Assembly: GCA_963773665.1 (NCBI GenBank)
Contig: CAVZBZ010000008.1
Location: 1 to 47,376 of the forward strand
Direction of reading: 5' to 3'
DNA length: 47,376 nucleotides
DNA from: DATJLY01 sp963773665
GTDB lineage: Bacteria; Pseudomonadota; Alphaproteobacteria; ATCC43930; CGMCC-115725
A program made the position numbers and the translations under genes. A model generated the notes under the pieces. The model had not been told where the DNA came from and did not search any database. It saw only the letters and a list, made by a program, of their open reading frames with translations. Below, in pieces: positions 1 to 7,509 of the stretch (the first letter of the stretch is position 1; each line of letters begins with the position of its first letter).

Positions 1-1
1 C

Positions 2-1246
2 GCTCTCGACGGCTTCGCCGTGATCGGGGAGCTCGCGCTCGACGGCGCGATCAGCGCTGTCGCCGGCGTCCTGCCGGCGGCGATCGCCGCCAACGCCGCC
101 GGCAAAGGCCTGATCTGTCCCGCGCCTTGCGGCCCCGAGGCGGCGTGGGCTTCGGCCGATCTCGAGATCCTCGCGCCGCGCTCGCTGATCCAGCTCGCCA
201 ACCACTTCAAGGGCGCGCAGGTGCTGTCCCGTCCCGAGCCCGCCCTGCGCGCGTCGGCCGGACCGCAGCCGGACCTGCGCGACATCAAGGGCCAGGAGAG
301 CGCCAAGCGCGCCCTGGAAGTCGCGGCGGCCGGAGGCCACAACCTGTTGATGAGCGGCGCGCCCGGCGCGGGAAAATCGATGCTCGCCCAGCGCCTGCCG
401 TCGATCCTGCCGCCCTTGACCCCGCGTGAATTGCTCGAGGTGTCGATGATCCATTCGGTTGCGGGCGCGCTTGCCGGCGGCGCCCTGACCGACCGGCGCC
501 CGTTCCGAAGCCCCCATCATTCCGCCTCGATGCCGGCGCTGGTCGGCGGCGGCGCCCACGCCAAGCCGGGCGAGATTTCGCTCGCCCACAATGGCGTCCT
601 GTTCCTCGACGAACTGCCGGAGTTCCAGCCCCAGGTCCTGGACAGCCTGCGCCAGCCGATCGAGACCGGCGAAGTGGCGATCGCGCGCGCCAATCATCGC
701 GTCGTCTATCCGGCGCGGTTCCAGTTGGTCGCGGCGATGAATCCTTGCCGGTGCGGCATGGCCAACGAGCCGGGTTACGCCTGCAAGCGCGCGCCAAACG
801 AGCGTTGTGTGGCGCAATATCTGGGCCGGCTTTCCGGTCCGCTCCTCGATCGCTTCGACCTCGTTGTCGACGTGCCGTCGGTCTTGGCCGCGGATCTGAT
901 GACCCCGCCGGCGCGCGAGGGCTCGGCTGAGGCGGCCGCCCGGGTGGCGGCGGCGCGCAAGATCCAGCTCGCGCGCTACGCCGAACTCGGATTAGACAGC
1001 GTCGTTTGCAACGCCGGCGCGCCAGCCAGCGTCATCGAAGAGATCGCGGAAGCGGACGCATCGGGGCTGGCGCTGTTGCGCGACGCCGCAGAACGGCTGC
1101 GTCTGTCGGCGCGCGGCTATCATCGGGTGCTTAAACTCGCCCGCACGCTTGCCGACCTCGACGGCGGCGGCCCGACCGGTCGCGCGCATATTGCCGAGGC
1201 GCTTTCCTACCGCGGCGCGCCGGACCGCGCGGCCGCGGCGGCGTGA
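2..1246 (+). CDS. comM: ComM/YifB-family Mg-chelatase-like AAA+ ATPase (5' truncated by window)
   Basis: The frame is open from the first bases, reading LDGFAVIGELALDG, the usual family segment before the ATPase core, so the true start lies upstream. Visible in order: the end of the Lon-like N-terminal domain, a Walker A GAPGAGKS near base 360, a Walker B with FLDELPEF near 605, a Cys-rich NPCRCG motif near 740 and a C-terminal Mg-chelatase-like domain with LSARGYHRVLKLART. The family includes ComM, a hexameric helicase that promotes branch migration in natural transformation. About 415 codons remain of the usual 500 or so. The frame is intact. It precedes a histidine kinase gene by 120 bp. 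I take it as chromosomal flank rather than element cargo. Confidence 0.93.
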   Translation, partial: ALDGFAVIGELALDGAISAVAGVLPAAIAANAAGKGLICPAPCGPEAAWASADLEILAPRSLIQLANHFKGAQVLSRPEPALRASAGPQPDLRDIKGQESAKRALEVAAAGGHNLLMSGAPGAGKSMLAQRLPSILPPLTPRELLEVSMIHSVAGALAGGALTDRRPFRSPHHSASMPALVGGGAHAKPGEISLAHNGVLFLDELPEFQPQVLDSLRQPIETGEVAIARANHRVVYPARFQLVAAMNPCRCGMANEPGYACKRAPNERCVAQYLGRLSGPLLDRFDLVVDVPSVLAADLMTPPAREGSAEAAARVAAARKIQLARYAELGLDSVVCNAGAPASVIEEIAEADASGLALLRDAAERLRLSARGYHRVLKLARTLADLDGGGPTGRAHIAEALSYRGAPDRAAAAA

Positions 1247-1366
1247 ATGGCGTGAATTGGCAAATGCATACAATTCGGCGGAATTGGACAAGGGATTCGC
1301 AACAGCCGCCTGAAACCATGGATCGCACAGCCTATCGGCGCGGGGCCGGGCTAAGCGGGATCGCGA

Positions 1367-3154
1367 ATGGATTTGGGCGCCGGCTTGGCGGACGTTGCGG
1401 CTCACGCGTTGTGGCTTCAGGCCGGCGTGGGGATCGCGTTGGCGATCGCGCTCGCCGCCGCTATCGCCCGCGCGTGGCGCGAAGCGGAGGCGCGCGCGGC
1501 GCGTGTCGCCGCCGAGAACGAAGCATTGCGTGACGAACTTTGGCGGCTAAAGGAAGCCGCGAGCGCGCGTGACCGGGCGGAGGCGGCGAGCGAAGCCAAA
1601 TCGCGCTTTCTGACGACAATGAGCCACGAGATCCGCACCCCGATCAGCGGCATTCTTGGCATGGCCGACCTGTTGCGGGAGGCCTCGCTCGATCCCGAAA
1701 ACGCAAGCTACGTCGAAGCGATCCGCGGCTCGGGAAGCGCGCTGATCGCGCTGATCGACGAAATCCTCGATCTGGCCAAGATCGAGGCAGGGCGTTTCGA
1801 TCTCGTCGTCGAGACGGTCGACTTGCGCCGGCTCACCGAGGGCGTGGTCGAACTGCTTGCGCCGCGCGCCCAGAGCAAAGGCATCGAGATCGCCTGCTTC
1901 GTTCAGCGCCGCCGCGCCGCGCTTCGTTCGCGCCGACGGCCTGCGCCTGCGCCAGGTGCTCACCAACCTCGCCGGCAACGCGGTCAAATTCACCGATCGG
2001 GGCGGCGTCTGCGTGAAGGTTGAGCGCGGTGAGCAGGGCGCGGCGCGATTCTCGGTAATCGACACCGGGCCCGGCGTGCCGGCGGACCGCCGCGCGGCGA
2101 TTTTCGACAGTTTCGAGCAGGGCGACGGCTCGCACGCGCGCCGCTTCGAGGGCGCAGGGCTCGGGCTGGCGATCTCGAGCGAGCTTGTCCGCCTGATGGG
2201 CGGCGAGCTGACTCTTGCCGACAACCCCGGCGGGGGATCGATTTTCGCCTTCGCCGTCCGGTTGCCTGAATGCGCCGCGGTCGAGCCGCTCGCCGCCGCC
2301 CAGGAGACGAGGCGGCGCGCCCCAGAGGGGACGCACGCCCTCATCATCGCCGATTCGCCGTTCGAGGCGCCGGCCATGGAGGCGCGACTCGCGGAAGCAG
2401 GCGTCAGCGTCGAGCGCGCCGGCGGCCTCGAATCCGGCCTCGAAGCCTTGAGCGACCCCCAAAAGCCAGACGTCGTCATTGTCGATTGCGCGCTTGGCGC
2501 CGAGGCGACCAATCGCCTGGCTCAAGCCGCGCGCGCGGCCGGTGTCCGGCGCAGCCTCGTGCTGTTTTCGCCGTTCGAGCGGCGGGCGTTCGGGCAGACG
2601 GCGCTGAAAGGTTTCGACGGCTGGCTGGTCAAGCCGGTCCGGGCGCGCTCGCTGTTCGAGCGCGTGGCGTGGGATTTTCCGCCCGCCGCCGGCCCTTCGC
2701 CGCGCCTCTCGCCGGCGCGGCGTCGGTCCGCCGCGCCCTCGTCGCCGAGGACAACGACATTAACGCGCTCATCACCCAAAAAGCATTGCGGCGCTTGGGG
2801 TTCGAGGTCGTTCGCGCGATCGACGGAGAGGAGGCGCTGCGTCTCGCTTCGCCGGTCGCTCCGCTCGAGTCGCGTCCGTTCGACGTCATCCTGATGGATC
2901 TCAAGATGCCGGGTCTCGATGGATACGAGGCCACACGCCGTTTGCGGCGGCTCGAGGCCGCCTGCGGCTGGTCGCCCACGCCGATCGTCGCCCTGACCGC
3001 CAATGCGTTCGACGAGCGGAGAGGCTCGCCCTCGGCGGCGGGATTTGATGCGTTCCTCGTCAAGCCGGTCGAGTTCAGCGCTCTGGCTGGGACTGTGGAG
3101 CGGGTTTGCGCGGCCGGGGCCGCGCCGTGGCGCGAGCGCCTGCGCGCGTCATAG
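1367..3154 (+). CDS. Hybrid sensor histidine kinase with C-terminal receiver (two frame changes)
   Basis: Membrane-anchored two-component kinase, assembled from three frames that change near 1905 and 2735. The N-terminus has one hydrophobic segment (residues about 12-33), then an Ala/Glu/Arg coiled coil, then the H box TTMSHEIRTPISGI carrying the phospho-acceptor His. The ATPase domain shows an N box (LTNLAGNAVKFT), a G1 box (IDTGPGVP) and a G2 box (GAGLGLAIS). A degenerate receiver-like segment follows, then a canonical receiver with VAEDND, phospho-acceptor Asp in ILMDLKMPG, TANAF, and Lys in FLVKP. There is no periplasmic sensor domain, so the input is unknown. The ATG at 1367 is the first good start. 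The stretch DERRGSPSAAGFDAF may hide a further compensated indel. All catalytic motifs survive, so sequence error is more likely than decay. Confidence 0.85.
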
Positions 3155-3609
3155 AAACGCCGGCGTAACCAACCCCATCCCACACGAAGAGCCGAGAATT
3201 CAACCAGCGCGCGAATTCCTTCCAAGCAAATCCAAATAAAACCAAGCAAAATCGCTTGAATTTGCTTGGTTTTATTCGTCCGAATCGGGACTTTTCAATG
3301 GGTTATAGGCGAAAAAATAAAAAATTCGACTCGCGTCTCAGGTTGTGTGCAAAACGTCTCAAACGCATCCCGACTGTCTGTTTCGCGGGCTCCATCGGCT
3401 CGTAGCATCTCGATCCGGCGAGTGAAAAGAATTTAGTCCATATTTCTGTTTTTTGCAAGCCTTTGCTGTCGACAGCGCTCGCTATTGGCGCCATTCCCTA
3501 TCGACTGGCATCGCGACCACAACCGCTCGCCTCATCCGCGTCCCGATTTGGACGATTCGGTCCCCGCATCTGTTGTGGGAGGGAGTTGGACGGCCGAGCT
3601 TATTTCCCT
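3155..3609. other. Intergenic stretch with no recognisable gene
   Basis: Between the kinase stop and the first tRNA-bearing repeat I see one strong stem-loop (listed separately) and several AT-rich blocks, for example around 3310-3330 and 3425-3455. None of the short open frames has a convincing ribosome site or family resemblance. This is probably the transcription-stop region of the chromosomal genes plus the promoter region of the interrupted tRNA gene. Confidence 0.5.
3235..3276. terminator. Perfect 16-bp stem-loop, probable bidirectional terminator
   Basis: AATAAAACCAAGCAAA (3235-3250) is exactly repeated in inverse as TTTGCTTGGTTTTATT (3261-3276) with a 10-nt loop. The layout of A-run, GC-containing core and T-run in both directions fits a bidirectional intrinsic terminator. 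It sits 80 bp after the kinase gene. The stem is AT-richer than typical terminators, so an operator is possible. Confidence 0.55.
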
Positions 3610-3703
3610 TCGTGCCGAATTCGGCTAAGAGGGGCGGCCGGCCATCCAGGCCGGGCCCCGCGCCCGTAGCTCAGCTGGATAGAGCGTTGCCCTCCGAAGG
3701 CTG
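3610..3703. repeat. 94-bp direct repeat, copy 1 (tRNA-Arg 5' half plus upstream DNA)
   Basis: Base-for-base identical to 5609-5702. It holds 50 bp of upstream DNA, then the first half of a tRNA-Arg(CCG) gene through the anticodon loop. Copies 1 and 2 diverge right after the shared GGCTG. This marks the left limit of a 1.9-kb AT-richer insert and resembles an attachment-site duplication, although the duplicated half is the 5' half rather than the usual 3' half. Confidence 0.85.
3660..3702 (+). pseudogene. Truncated tRNA-Arg(CCG), 5' half only (copy 1)
   Basis: The sequence begins with acceptor strand GCGCCCG, then D arm GCTCAGCTGGATAGAGC, then anticodon stem TTGCC and loop CTCCGAA (anticodon CCG). 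The 3' stem should read GGCAA but reads GGCTG, and no T arm (TTCGAAT) or matching CGGGCGC acceptor strand follows. It cannot fold as a tRNA. The break lies at the anticodon loop and stem, a common crossover region for tyrosine integrases. Confidence 0.8.
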
Positions 3704-3893
3704 GAGGAAGCAGAAACGAAGATAGTCTGGGGCGCTACCTAAAACTTAATCTCTCTTTGAAATGCCTTGATTGCGTTTGATTTTCCGGTTGCGCCATTGT
3801 TTGAGTTTATTTTAGTGTATTAGAAATTTGTGGTTGCAGTTTCGGAAAATTTGGCATCTCCTGCTCTCTAGCAGCTTGCTTAGAGAGAGGAAA

Positions 3894-4076
3894 ATGGCCA
3901 CGAAAATTAGGATCAAAGACGTGCTGGCGATGCAGCCACACACGATCCTATGGGACTCAGGCGTGAGAGGGTTCCACGCTCGCAAACAGTTCGGAGATGC
4001 AGTCACTTTTGCCGTGTTCTGTCTTCCGCAAGCGCCGCAGCCGCTTCTCGGGAGGCAGCTAAGAGTGTCGCTTTGA
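3894..4076 (+). pseudogene. Integrase N-terminal fragment (DUF4102-type arm-binding domain)
   Basis: From the ATG at 3894 the product reads MATKIRIKDVLAMQPHTILW, then DSGVRGFHARKQFGDAVTFA. This matches the start of tRNA-targeting P4-type tyrosine integrases, where the pattern is a short Lys-rich start, a W-D-x-x-V-x-G-F-x-x-R block and then K-(T/V)-F. After about 42 residues the similarity stops and an unrelated tail runs to a stop at 4074-4076. The catalytic domain is absent. A GAGAGAGGAAA ribosome site precedes the ATG. Its place about 190 bp from the tRNA half is the normal position for an island integrase. Confidence 0.7.
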
Positions 4077-4093
4077 CTTCGGGTGAGATTGGC

Positions 4094-4261
4094 ATGGAGA
4101 CCGAGAAGAAAGAAGGTGGTAAGTTCAGCGCAGATGAGTGGCAGCGCCGCTTCGATAGCGCTCTATGAGGGGCGCGCGCGGCCGAGCCTCATCCGATGAA
4201 AGACATTCCGCAGAAGCGCAAGAAGCTGGCTTCTTCCGGGAAAAAGGAGAAGAGGAAATGA
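4094..4261 (+). CDS. Small hypothetical protein (one frame change)
   Basis: The first part reads METEKKEGGKFSADEWQRRF then DSAL, followed by a stop in frame. In the next frame the sequence continues PHPMKDIPQKRKKLASSG to a lysine-rich end at 4259-4261. Joined, this makes a short basic protein of about 55 residues resembling the small S-x-D/E-E-W-x-x-R-F-D hypothetical proteins often seen in alphaproteobacterial genomic islands. I know no function. The join needs one indel near 4168. Confidence 0.45.
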
Positions 4262-4406
4262 GTAAGGACATTATTATGTTACTGTGTTGAGGAGGCGGCG
4301 GAGAGTATAGCCGCTGCCTTGCGGGAGAGCCCAAAGCTCACCATATCTTGCCGCCCAATGAGCGGATATATATTGATCACTTTATGGTCCCGCGATATTG
4401 AGGAAC

Positions 4407-4613
4407 CTATTTGAAGTGTTTGTTGTGCTCGATGTGTTGAGCCAACTTGACTGGCGTAAAGCGAGGATGATTCCCGCAATGATTGCATGGAGGAGATTTT
4501 TTGCCAAAAACGACAGTCACTTCATGCTCTTCTGCATGAAAGCCGTCATGTGTGACACGATAAATTCCTGAGTGTTCTACGGTATCACCGGGTTTATATT
4601 CTTTTGACGACAT
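4407..4613 (-). CDS. YjzC-like small zinc-ribbon-like protein
   Basis: A 68-residue protein reading KPGDTVEHSGIYRVTHDGFH near the N-terminus and PPCNHCGNHPRFTPVKLAQH near the C-terminus. This fits the widespread YjzC-like family, which has a conserved P-G-x-x-(V)-x-x-S-G-I-Y block, a (E)EHEV segment and a C-x-x-C-x-x-H motif that may bind a metal. Its role is unknown. A GGAAA site precedes the ATG. It is AT-rich compared with the chromosome and is the best preserved gene of the remnant island. Confidence 0.75.
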   Translation of the reverse strand: MSSKEYKPGDTVEHSGIYRVTHDGFHAEEHEVTVVFGKKSPPCNHCGNHPRFTPVKLAQHIEHNKHFK

Positions 4614-4739
4614 TTTTTATTTCCGATCGCATTTTAAGCTGCGGCCGGGCTTGACTAATCAGGTGATTCTGAATTCAATCAGGTTGCGTTATCATATCGT
4701 GTCCCGCTGCCCGGCGAAGGATTTGCGGAGCCGATACGC

Positions 4740-4772
4740 AAGGCCGTCGGGTGGTTCAGACCCGACGGCCTT
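4740..4772 (+). terminator. 13-bp perfect hairpin, terminator-like
   Basis: AAGGCCGTCGGGT pairs exactly with ACCCGACGGCCTT around a 7-nt loop. Only a short T run follows on the plus strand and a short A run precedes it, so it could stop transcription in either direction or be the 3' hairpin of a small RNA. Confidence 0.5.
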
Positions 4773-4952
4773 TACAATTCGACAAGTCAATTTCTTGAAA
4801 CAGCAGACGAACTGAGTCAAGTCAAGGCCCTTCTAACAACGCGAAAAGCGTTCGCAACTTGGCTATGCTACGGCGCAGTCGGTTCTGCGCGATCAACTCA
4901 TTGATAGGTGAGGCGCTTGCCAGCCGCCCCGGAAACCCGCCCTTGACTTGGG

Positions 4953-4988
4953 GGCGCTACTCTAAGGCTCGCCGCCCCGAGTAGCGCC
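4953..4988. repeat. 10-bp inverted repeat GGCGCTACTC / GAGTAGCGCC
   Basis: The arms are perfect, with a 16-nt loop. The left arm region GGGGCGCTAC also appears at about 3730-3739, just after the first tRNA half-repeat, so it may be a leftover recombination or regulatory site. Confidence 0.4.
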
Positions 4989-5055
4989 GACTGTTGTTAG
5001 CTGGCTTTAGATATGCGCTACAAGGGTAGAATGAATAAAGTTATTGCTTAATCAT

Positions 5056-5379
5056 CTATAATCTTTCATCTTCATCATCGGCATCTATCTCTATATGCTC
5101 ATCCACTTCTCTTTCGACTTCCGCATTGATTTGAGCCGATAAGTCACGCTCCGCTTCAGCATACATCGTTTTATTTATTCTAAACCCATCAACTATTCGC
5201 ATGTACTTTCTTATCATAAAAGAAGCGGCTTTTATCATTTTACCTAATTGTTCTATATCATATTCTATCTCTTCTCTTTCTTTCGGCGATAATGGTCTAT
5301 CTGGATCTTCTCGTTTTGTTTGTGCTCTTTCTCCAATTCTTTCGTTTATTTCTTCCCACATTCTTGTCGATCTAGACAT
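5056..5379 (-). CDS. Hypothetical charged coiled-coil protein, AT-rich orphan
   Basis: 107 residues, very rich in Glu, Asp, Arg and Lys, with an acidic C-terminus (EVDEHIEIDADDEDERL). A helical middle section contains KEREEIEYDIEQLGKMIKAA. There is no signal peptide or membrane segment. The start at 5379 has a good AGGAG site 9 bp upstream. Codon choice is far more AT-rich than the surrounding genome, suggesting recent transfer from another host. I do not recognise a family. It lies directly inside the right copy of the 94-bp repeat. Confidence 0.65.
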   Translation of the reverse strand: MSRSTRMWEEINERIGERAQTKREDPDRPLSPKEREEIEYDIEQLGKMIKAASFMIRKYMRIVDGFRINKTMYAEAERDLSAQINAEVEREVDEHIEIDADDEDERL

Positions 5380-5608
5380 TATGTAATCTCCTAAATGGAG
5401 TCGTAGTGCTCGGCCCGCGCCTCCCTTCCGCCTACCGCCCCGAGCGTAACGGCGTTTCTCGCAGGCGTCAAGGACCGCAATTCGATGGGTCTAGGGCATG
5501 TGTCGGGGCCGGATTGGACGTGATGGGCGCTGCGGAGGCCGCTAGGCTCGCATCAGTCTAACCATTCTCGCGCTGTCAAATGTAGCTCTAGAATCGCTTG
5601 CTAGCCAC

Positions 5609-5702
5609 TCGTGCCGAATTCGGCTAAGAGGGGCGGCCGGCCATCCAGGCCGGGCCCCGCGCCCGTAGCTCAGCTGGATAGAGCGTTGCCCTCCGAAGGC
5701 TG
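5609..5702. repeat. 94-bp direct repeat, copy 2 (tRNA-Arg 5' half plus upstream DNA)
   Basis: Identical to 3610-3703. After the shared GGCTG it continues into unrelated sequence ATGTCAAGGGGG. It marks the right limit of the 1.9-kb remnant island. Like copy 1, it lacks the 3' half of the tRNA. Confidence 0.85.
5659..5701 (+). pseudogene. Truncated tRNA-Arg(CCG), 5' half only (copy 2)
   Basis: Same acceptor 5' strand, D arm and anticodon arm as the copy at 3660. Again there is no T arm and no 3' acceptor strand. Two broken 5' halves and no matching 3' half in this window mean the restored tRNA-Arg or its 3' half should lie elsewhere, perhaps at the far end of the ICE. Confidence 0.8.
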
Positions 5703-5950
5703 ATGTCAAGGGGGTTTCGTTAGTAAGTAACTGAAGAAAGGTTCGTGAAAACAGTAGCTTGAGTAATCCTACGAACGCCGCCAAACCCCGAGAAATTTTC
5801 GCGTAAGCACCGCGTAAGCAGTTTTCGGAGAACGGGGGCGGAACAGCGGATAGCGGGGCGTAGTCACCCGGCGACCGTGATGTGGGACTGGTTTGTGAAG
5901 GCCGAATCCGTTGACCCTCATAGGTCAGTCGGGCTAGGCGAAATTGAGAT

Positions 5951-6027
5951 GCACCCGTAGCTCAGCTGGATAGAGCGCCACCCTCCGAAGGTGGAGGCCA
6001 CACGTTCGAATCGTGTCGGGTGCGCCA
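5951..6027 (+). tRNA. tRNA-Arg (anticodon CCG), complete with encoded CCA
   Basis: 77 nt folding as a full cloverleaf: acceptor GCACCCG / CGGGTGC, D arm GCTC...GAGC, anticodon stem CCACC / GGTGG around CTCCGAA (CCG), variable AGGCC, T arm ACACG-TTCGAAT-CGTGT, discriminator G and CCA. It differs from the broken halves at the acceptor and anticodon stems, so it is a different tRNA-Arg gene or a replacement supplied by an element. The ICE cargo begins about 200 bp downstream, so its 3' end is a candidate ICE attachment site. Confidence 0.95.
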
Positions 6028-6239
6028 ACCTCCCTAGATTTGCGCCTTGTGGCGCAACGCGGATTAGGTTGGCCGAGGGCTCGAAGATGTCGAGCCAAAC
6101 CACATCCTCTCCTGTCGTGCTCCCAATCGCCGCCCGTGCGGATGTCGCGTCACGCCGGCAGCCTTGAATTAGCCCCACCCGCTATTAAGATATATGGCGA
6201 TATGCTTTAATAGCGGCGAAGCTAATTAAAGGATCGCGC

Positions 6240-7415
6240 GTGACGGACGGAGAGAACCAAAGGCTCGGGGCCTATGTTGAAACGAGCGCGGGAGGCGAGC
6301 GCGTGCGCGCCTATGTGCCTGCCCCGCTGCCGCCAAAGCCGCCGCTCGAACTGGGCCGGTTCATGCACGTCTACGAACGCGCCATCGCCGCGGTCGGGCG
6401 CCTCGACGGCGTGACGACGATCCTGCCCTCGACGCCTTTGTTCCTCTACATGTACGTCCGCAAGGAAGCCCTCCTGTCCTCGCAGATCGAGGGCACGCAA
6501 TCCTCGCTGTCCGACCTGCTGCTGTTCGAAAATCACGAGGCGCCGGCGGTCGAACTCGACGACGTGACCGAGGTTTCGAACTACGTCGCGGCGATCGAGC
6601 ATGGCGTCTCCCGGATGCGGGGCGGATTTCCCCTGTCGCTCCGGCTGATCCGCGAAATGCACGCCATCCTGCTCAAATCAGGGCGTGGCGCAGCGAAGCA
6701 ACCGGGCGAGTTCCGCCGCTCGCAGAACTGGATCGGCGGAACCCGGCCGGGCAACGCCCTGTTCGTGCCTCCGCCGCCGAACCGGCTGGACGAATGCCTC
6801 GATGCGCTGGAGCGCTTCCTGCACAGCGAGGATGCGGCGCTGCCCCCGCTCATCCGGGCGGGCCTGGCCCACGTCCAGTTCGAGACGATCCATCCCTTTC
6901 TCGACGGCAACGGGCGCCTGGGCCGGCTGCTCATCACGCTGATCCTGTGTGAGGCCGGGGTGTTGCGGGAGCCGATCCTCTATCTCAGCCTGTTCCTGAA
7001 ATCCCGGCGCGACGACTATTACCGGCTCCTGCAGGAGGTCCGGCAGGCCGGGACGTGGGAGACCTGGATGGAGTTCTTCCTGACCGGCGTCGCGGAGACC
7101 GCCGAACAGGCCGCCGCGACGGCGCGCGATCTGATCGCCATGTTCGACGCCCATCGACAGCAGATCGCCGGCCTCGGCCGCGCGGCCCCGTCGGCGCTCC
7201 GAGTCCACGAACTGATGCAGGCCAGCCCGATCGTCACCATCCAGACTGTCTCCGAGAAACTCGCCGTCTCCTTCCCGACCGCCAGCACGGCGCTGGAAAA
7301 TCTCGCCAAAATCGGCGTCGTGCGCGAGACCACGGGACGGCAGCGCGGCCGGATTTACGCCTATTCGGACTATCTGGCCTTGCTCGATCGCGGCACCGAT
7401 CCATTGCCGGCCTGA
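6240..7415 (+). CDS. Fic family protein with N-terminal inhibitory motif
   Basis: 391 residues, intact. The Fic core motif HPFLDGNGRLGR starts near residue 218 and carries the catalytic His plus the phosphate-binding residues, so nucleotide-transfer (AMPylation-type) activity is expected. The segment SSQIEGTQSS near residue 80 fits the (S/T)xxxE(G/N) inhibitory helix, placed before the core as in class II Fic proteins. The C-terminal part (VSEKLAVSFPTASTALENL) looks like a winged helix. The start is GTG at 6240 with AAAGGA 7 bp before it. The target protein is unknown. It lies alone between the tRNA and the LysR gene, as cargo at the element's edge, and could act as a toxin-like or regulatory gene. 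Confidence 0.92.
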   Translation: MTDGENQRLGAYVETSAGGERVRAYVPAPLPPKPPLELGRFMHVYERAIAAVGRLDGVTTILPSTPLFLYMYVRKEALLSSQIEGTQSSLSDLLLFENHEAPAVELDDVTEVSNYVAAIEHGVSRMRGGFPLSLRLIREMHAILLKSGRGAAKQPGEFRRSQNWIGGTRPGNALFVPPPPNRLDECLDALERFLHSEDAALPPLIRAGLAHVQFETIHPFLDGNGRLGRLLITLILCEAGVLREPILYLSLFLKSRRDDYYRLLQEVRQAGTWETWMEFFLTGVAETAEQAAATARDLIAMFDAHRQQIAGLGRAAPSALRVHELMQASPIVTIQTVSEKLAVSFPTASTALENLAKIGVVRETTGRQRGRIYAYSDYLALLDRGTDPLPA

Positions 7416-7509
7416 CAAGTCTGGGGAGATCGAAACCAAGCGCTTCGTATATCGTCAGCGATGGAGGTGACCGGAGAGGGGGAGGCAAAGTTTGTGAAAG
7501 GCGGCCCGT

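Larger units (their letters stand above)
4614..5055. other. Gene-free stretch with two strong hairpins
   Basis: No convincing coding frame. It holds a 13-bp hairpin (4740-4772) and a 10-bp inverted repeat (4953-4988), listed separately. The first 120 bp upstream of the hairpin could encode a small RNA, but I see no recognised family. Confidence 0.4.
3704..5608. mobile_element. Remnant integrated island between the two tRNA-Arg half-repeats
   Basis: About 1.9 kb bounded by the 94-bp direct repeats. Base composition is clearly more AT-rich than the flanks, especially at 4270-4640 and 5040-5400. Contents in order: an integrase N-terminal fragment, a small frameshifted gene, a YjzC-like gene, two hairpins and an orphan gene. 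An integrase fragment right beside a tRNA half fits a decayed genomic island. No intact integrase remains, so it is probably immobile on its own. Confidence 0.65.

Noticed and set aside
5542..6178. Short minus-strand frames over the tRNA and tRNA half (RSIQLSYG-type peptides)
   Set aside because: This peptide is the usual translation of a tRNA antisense strand and is not a protein.
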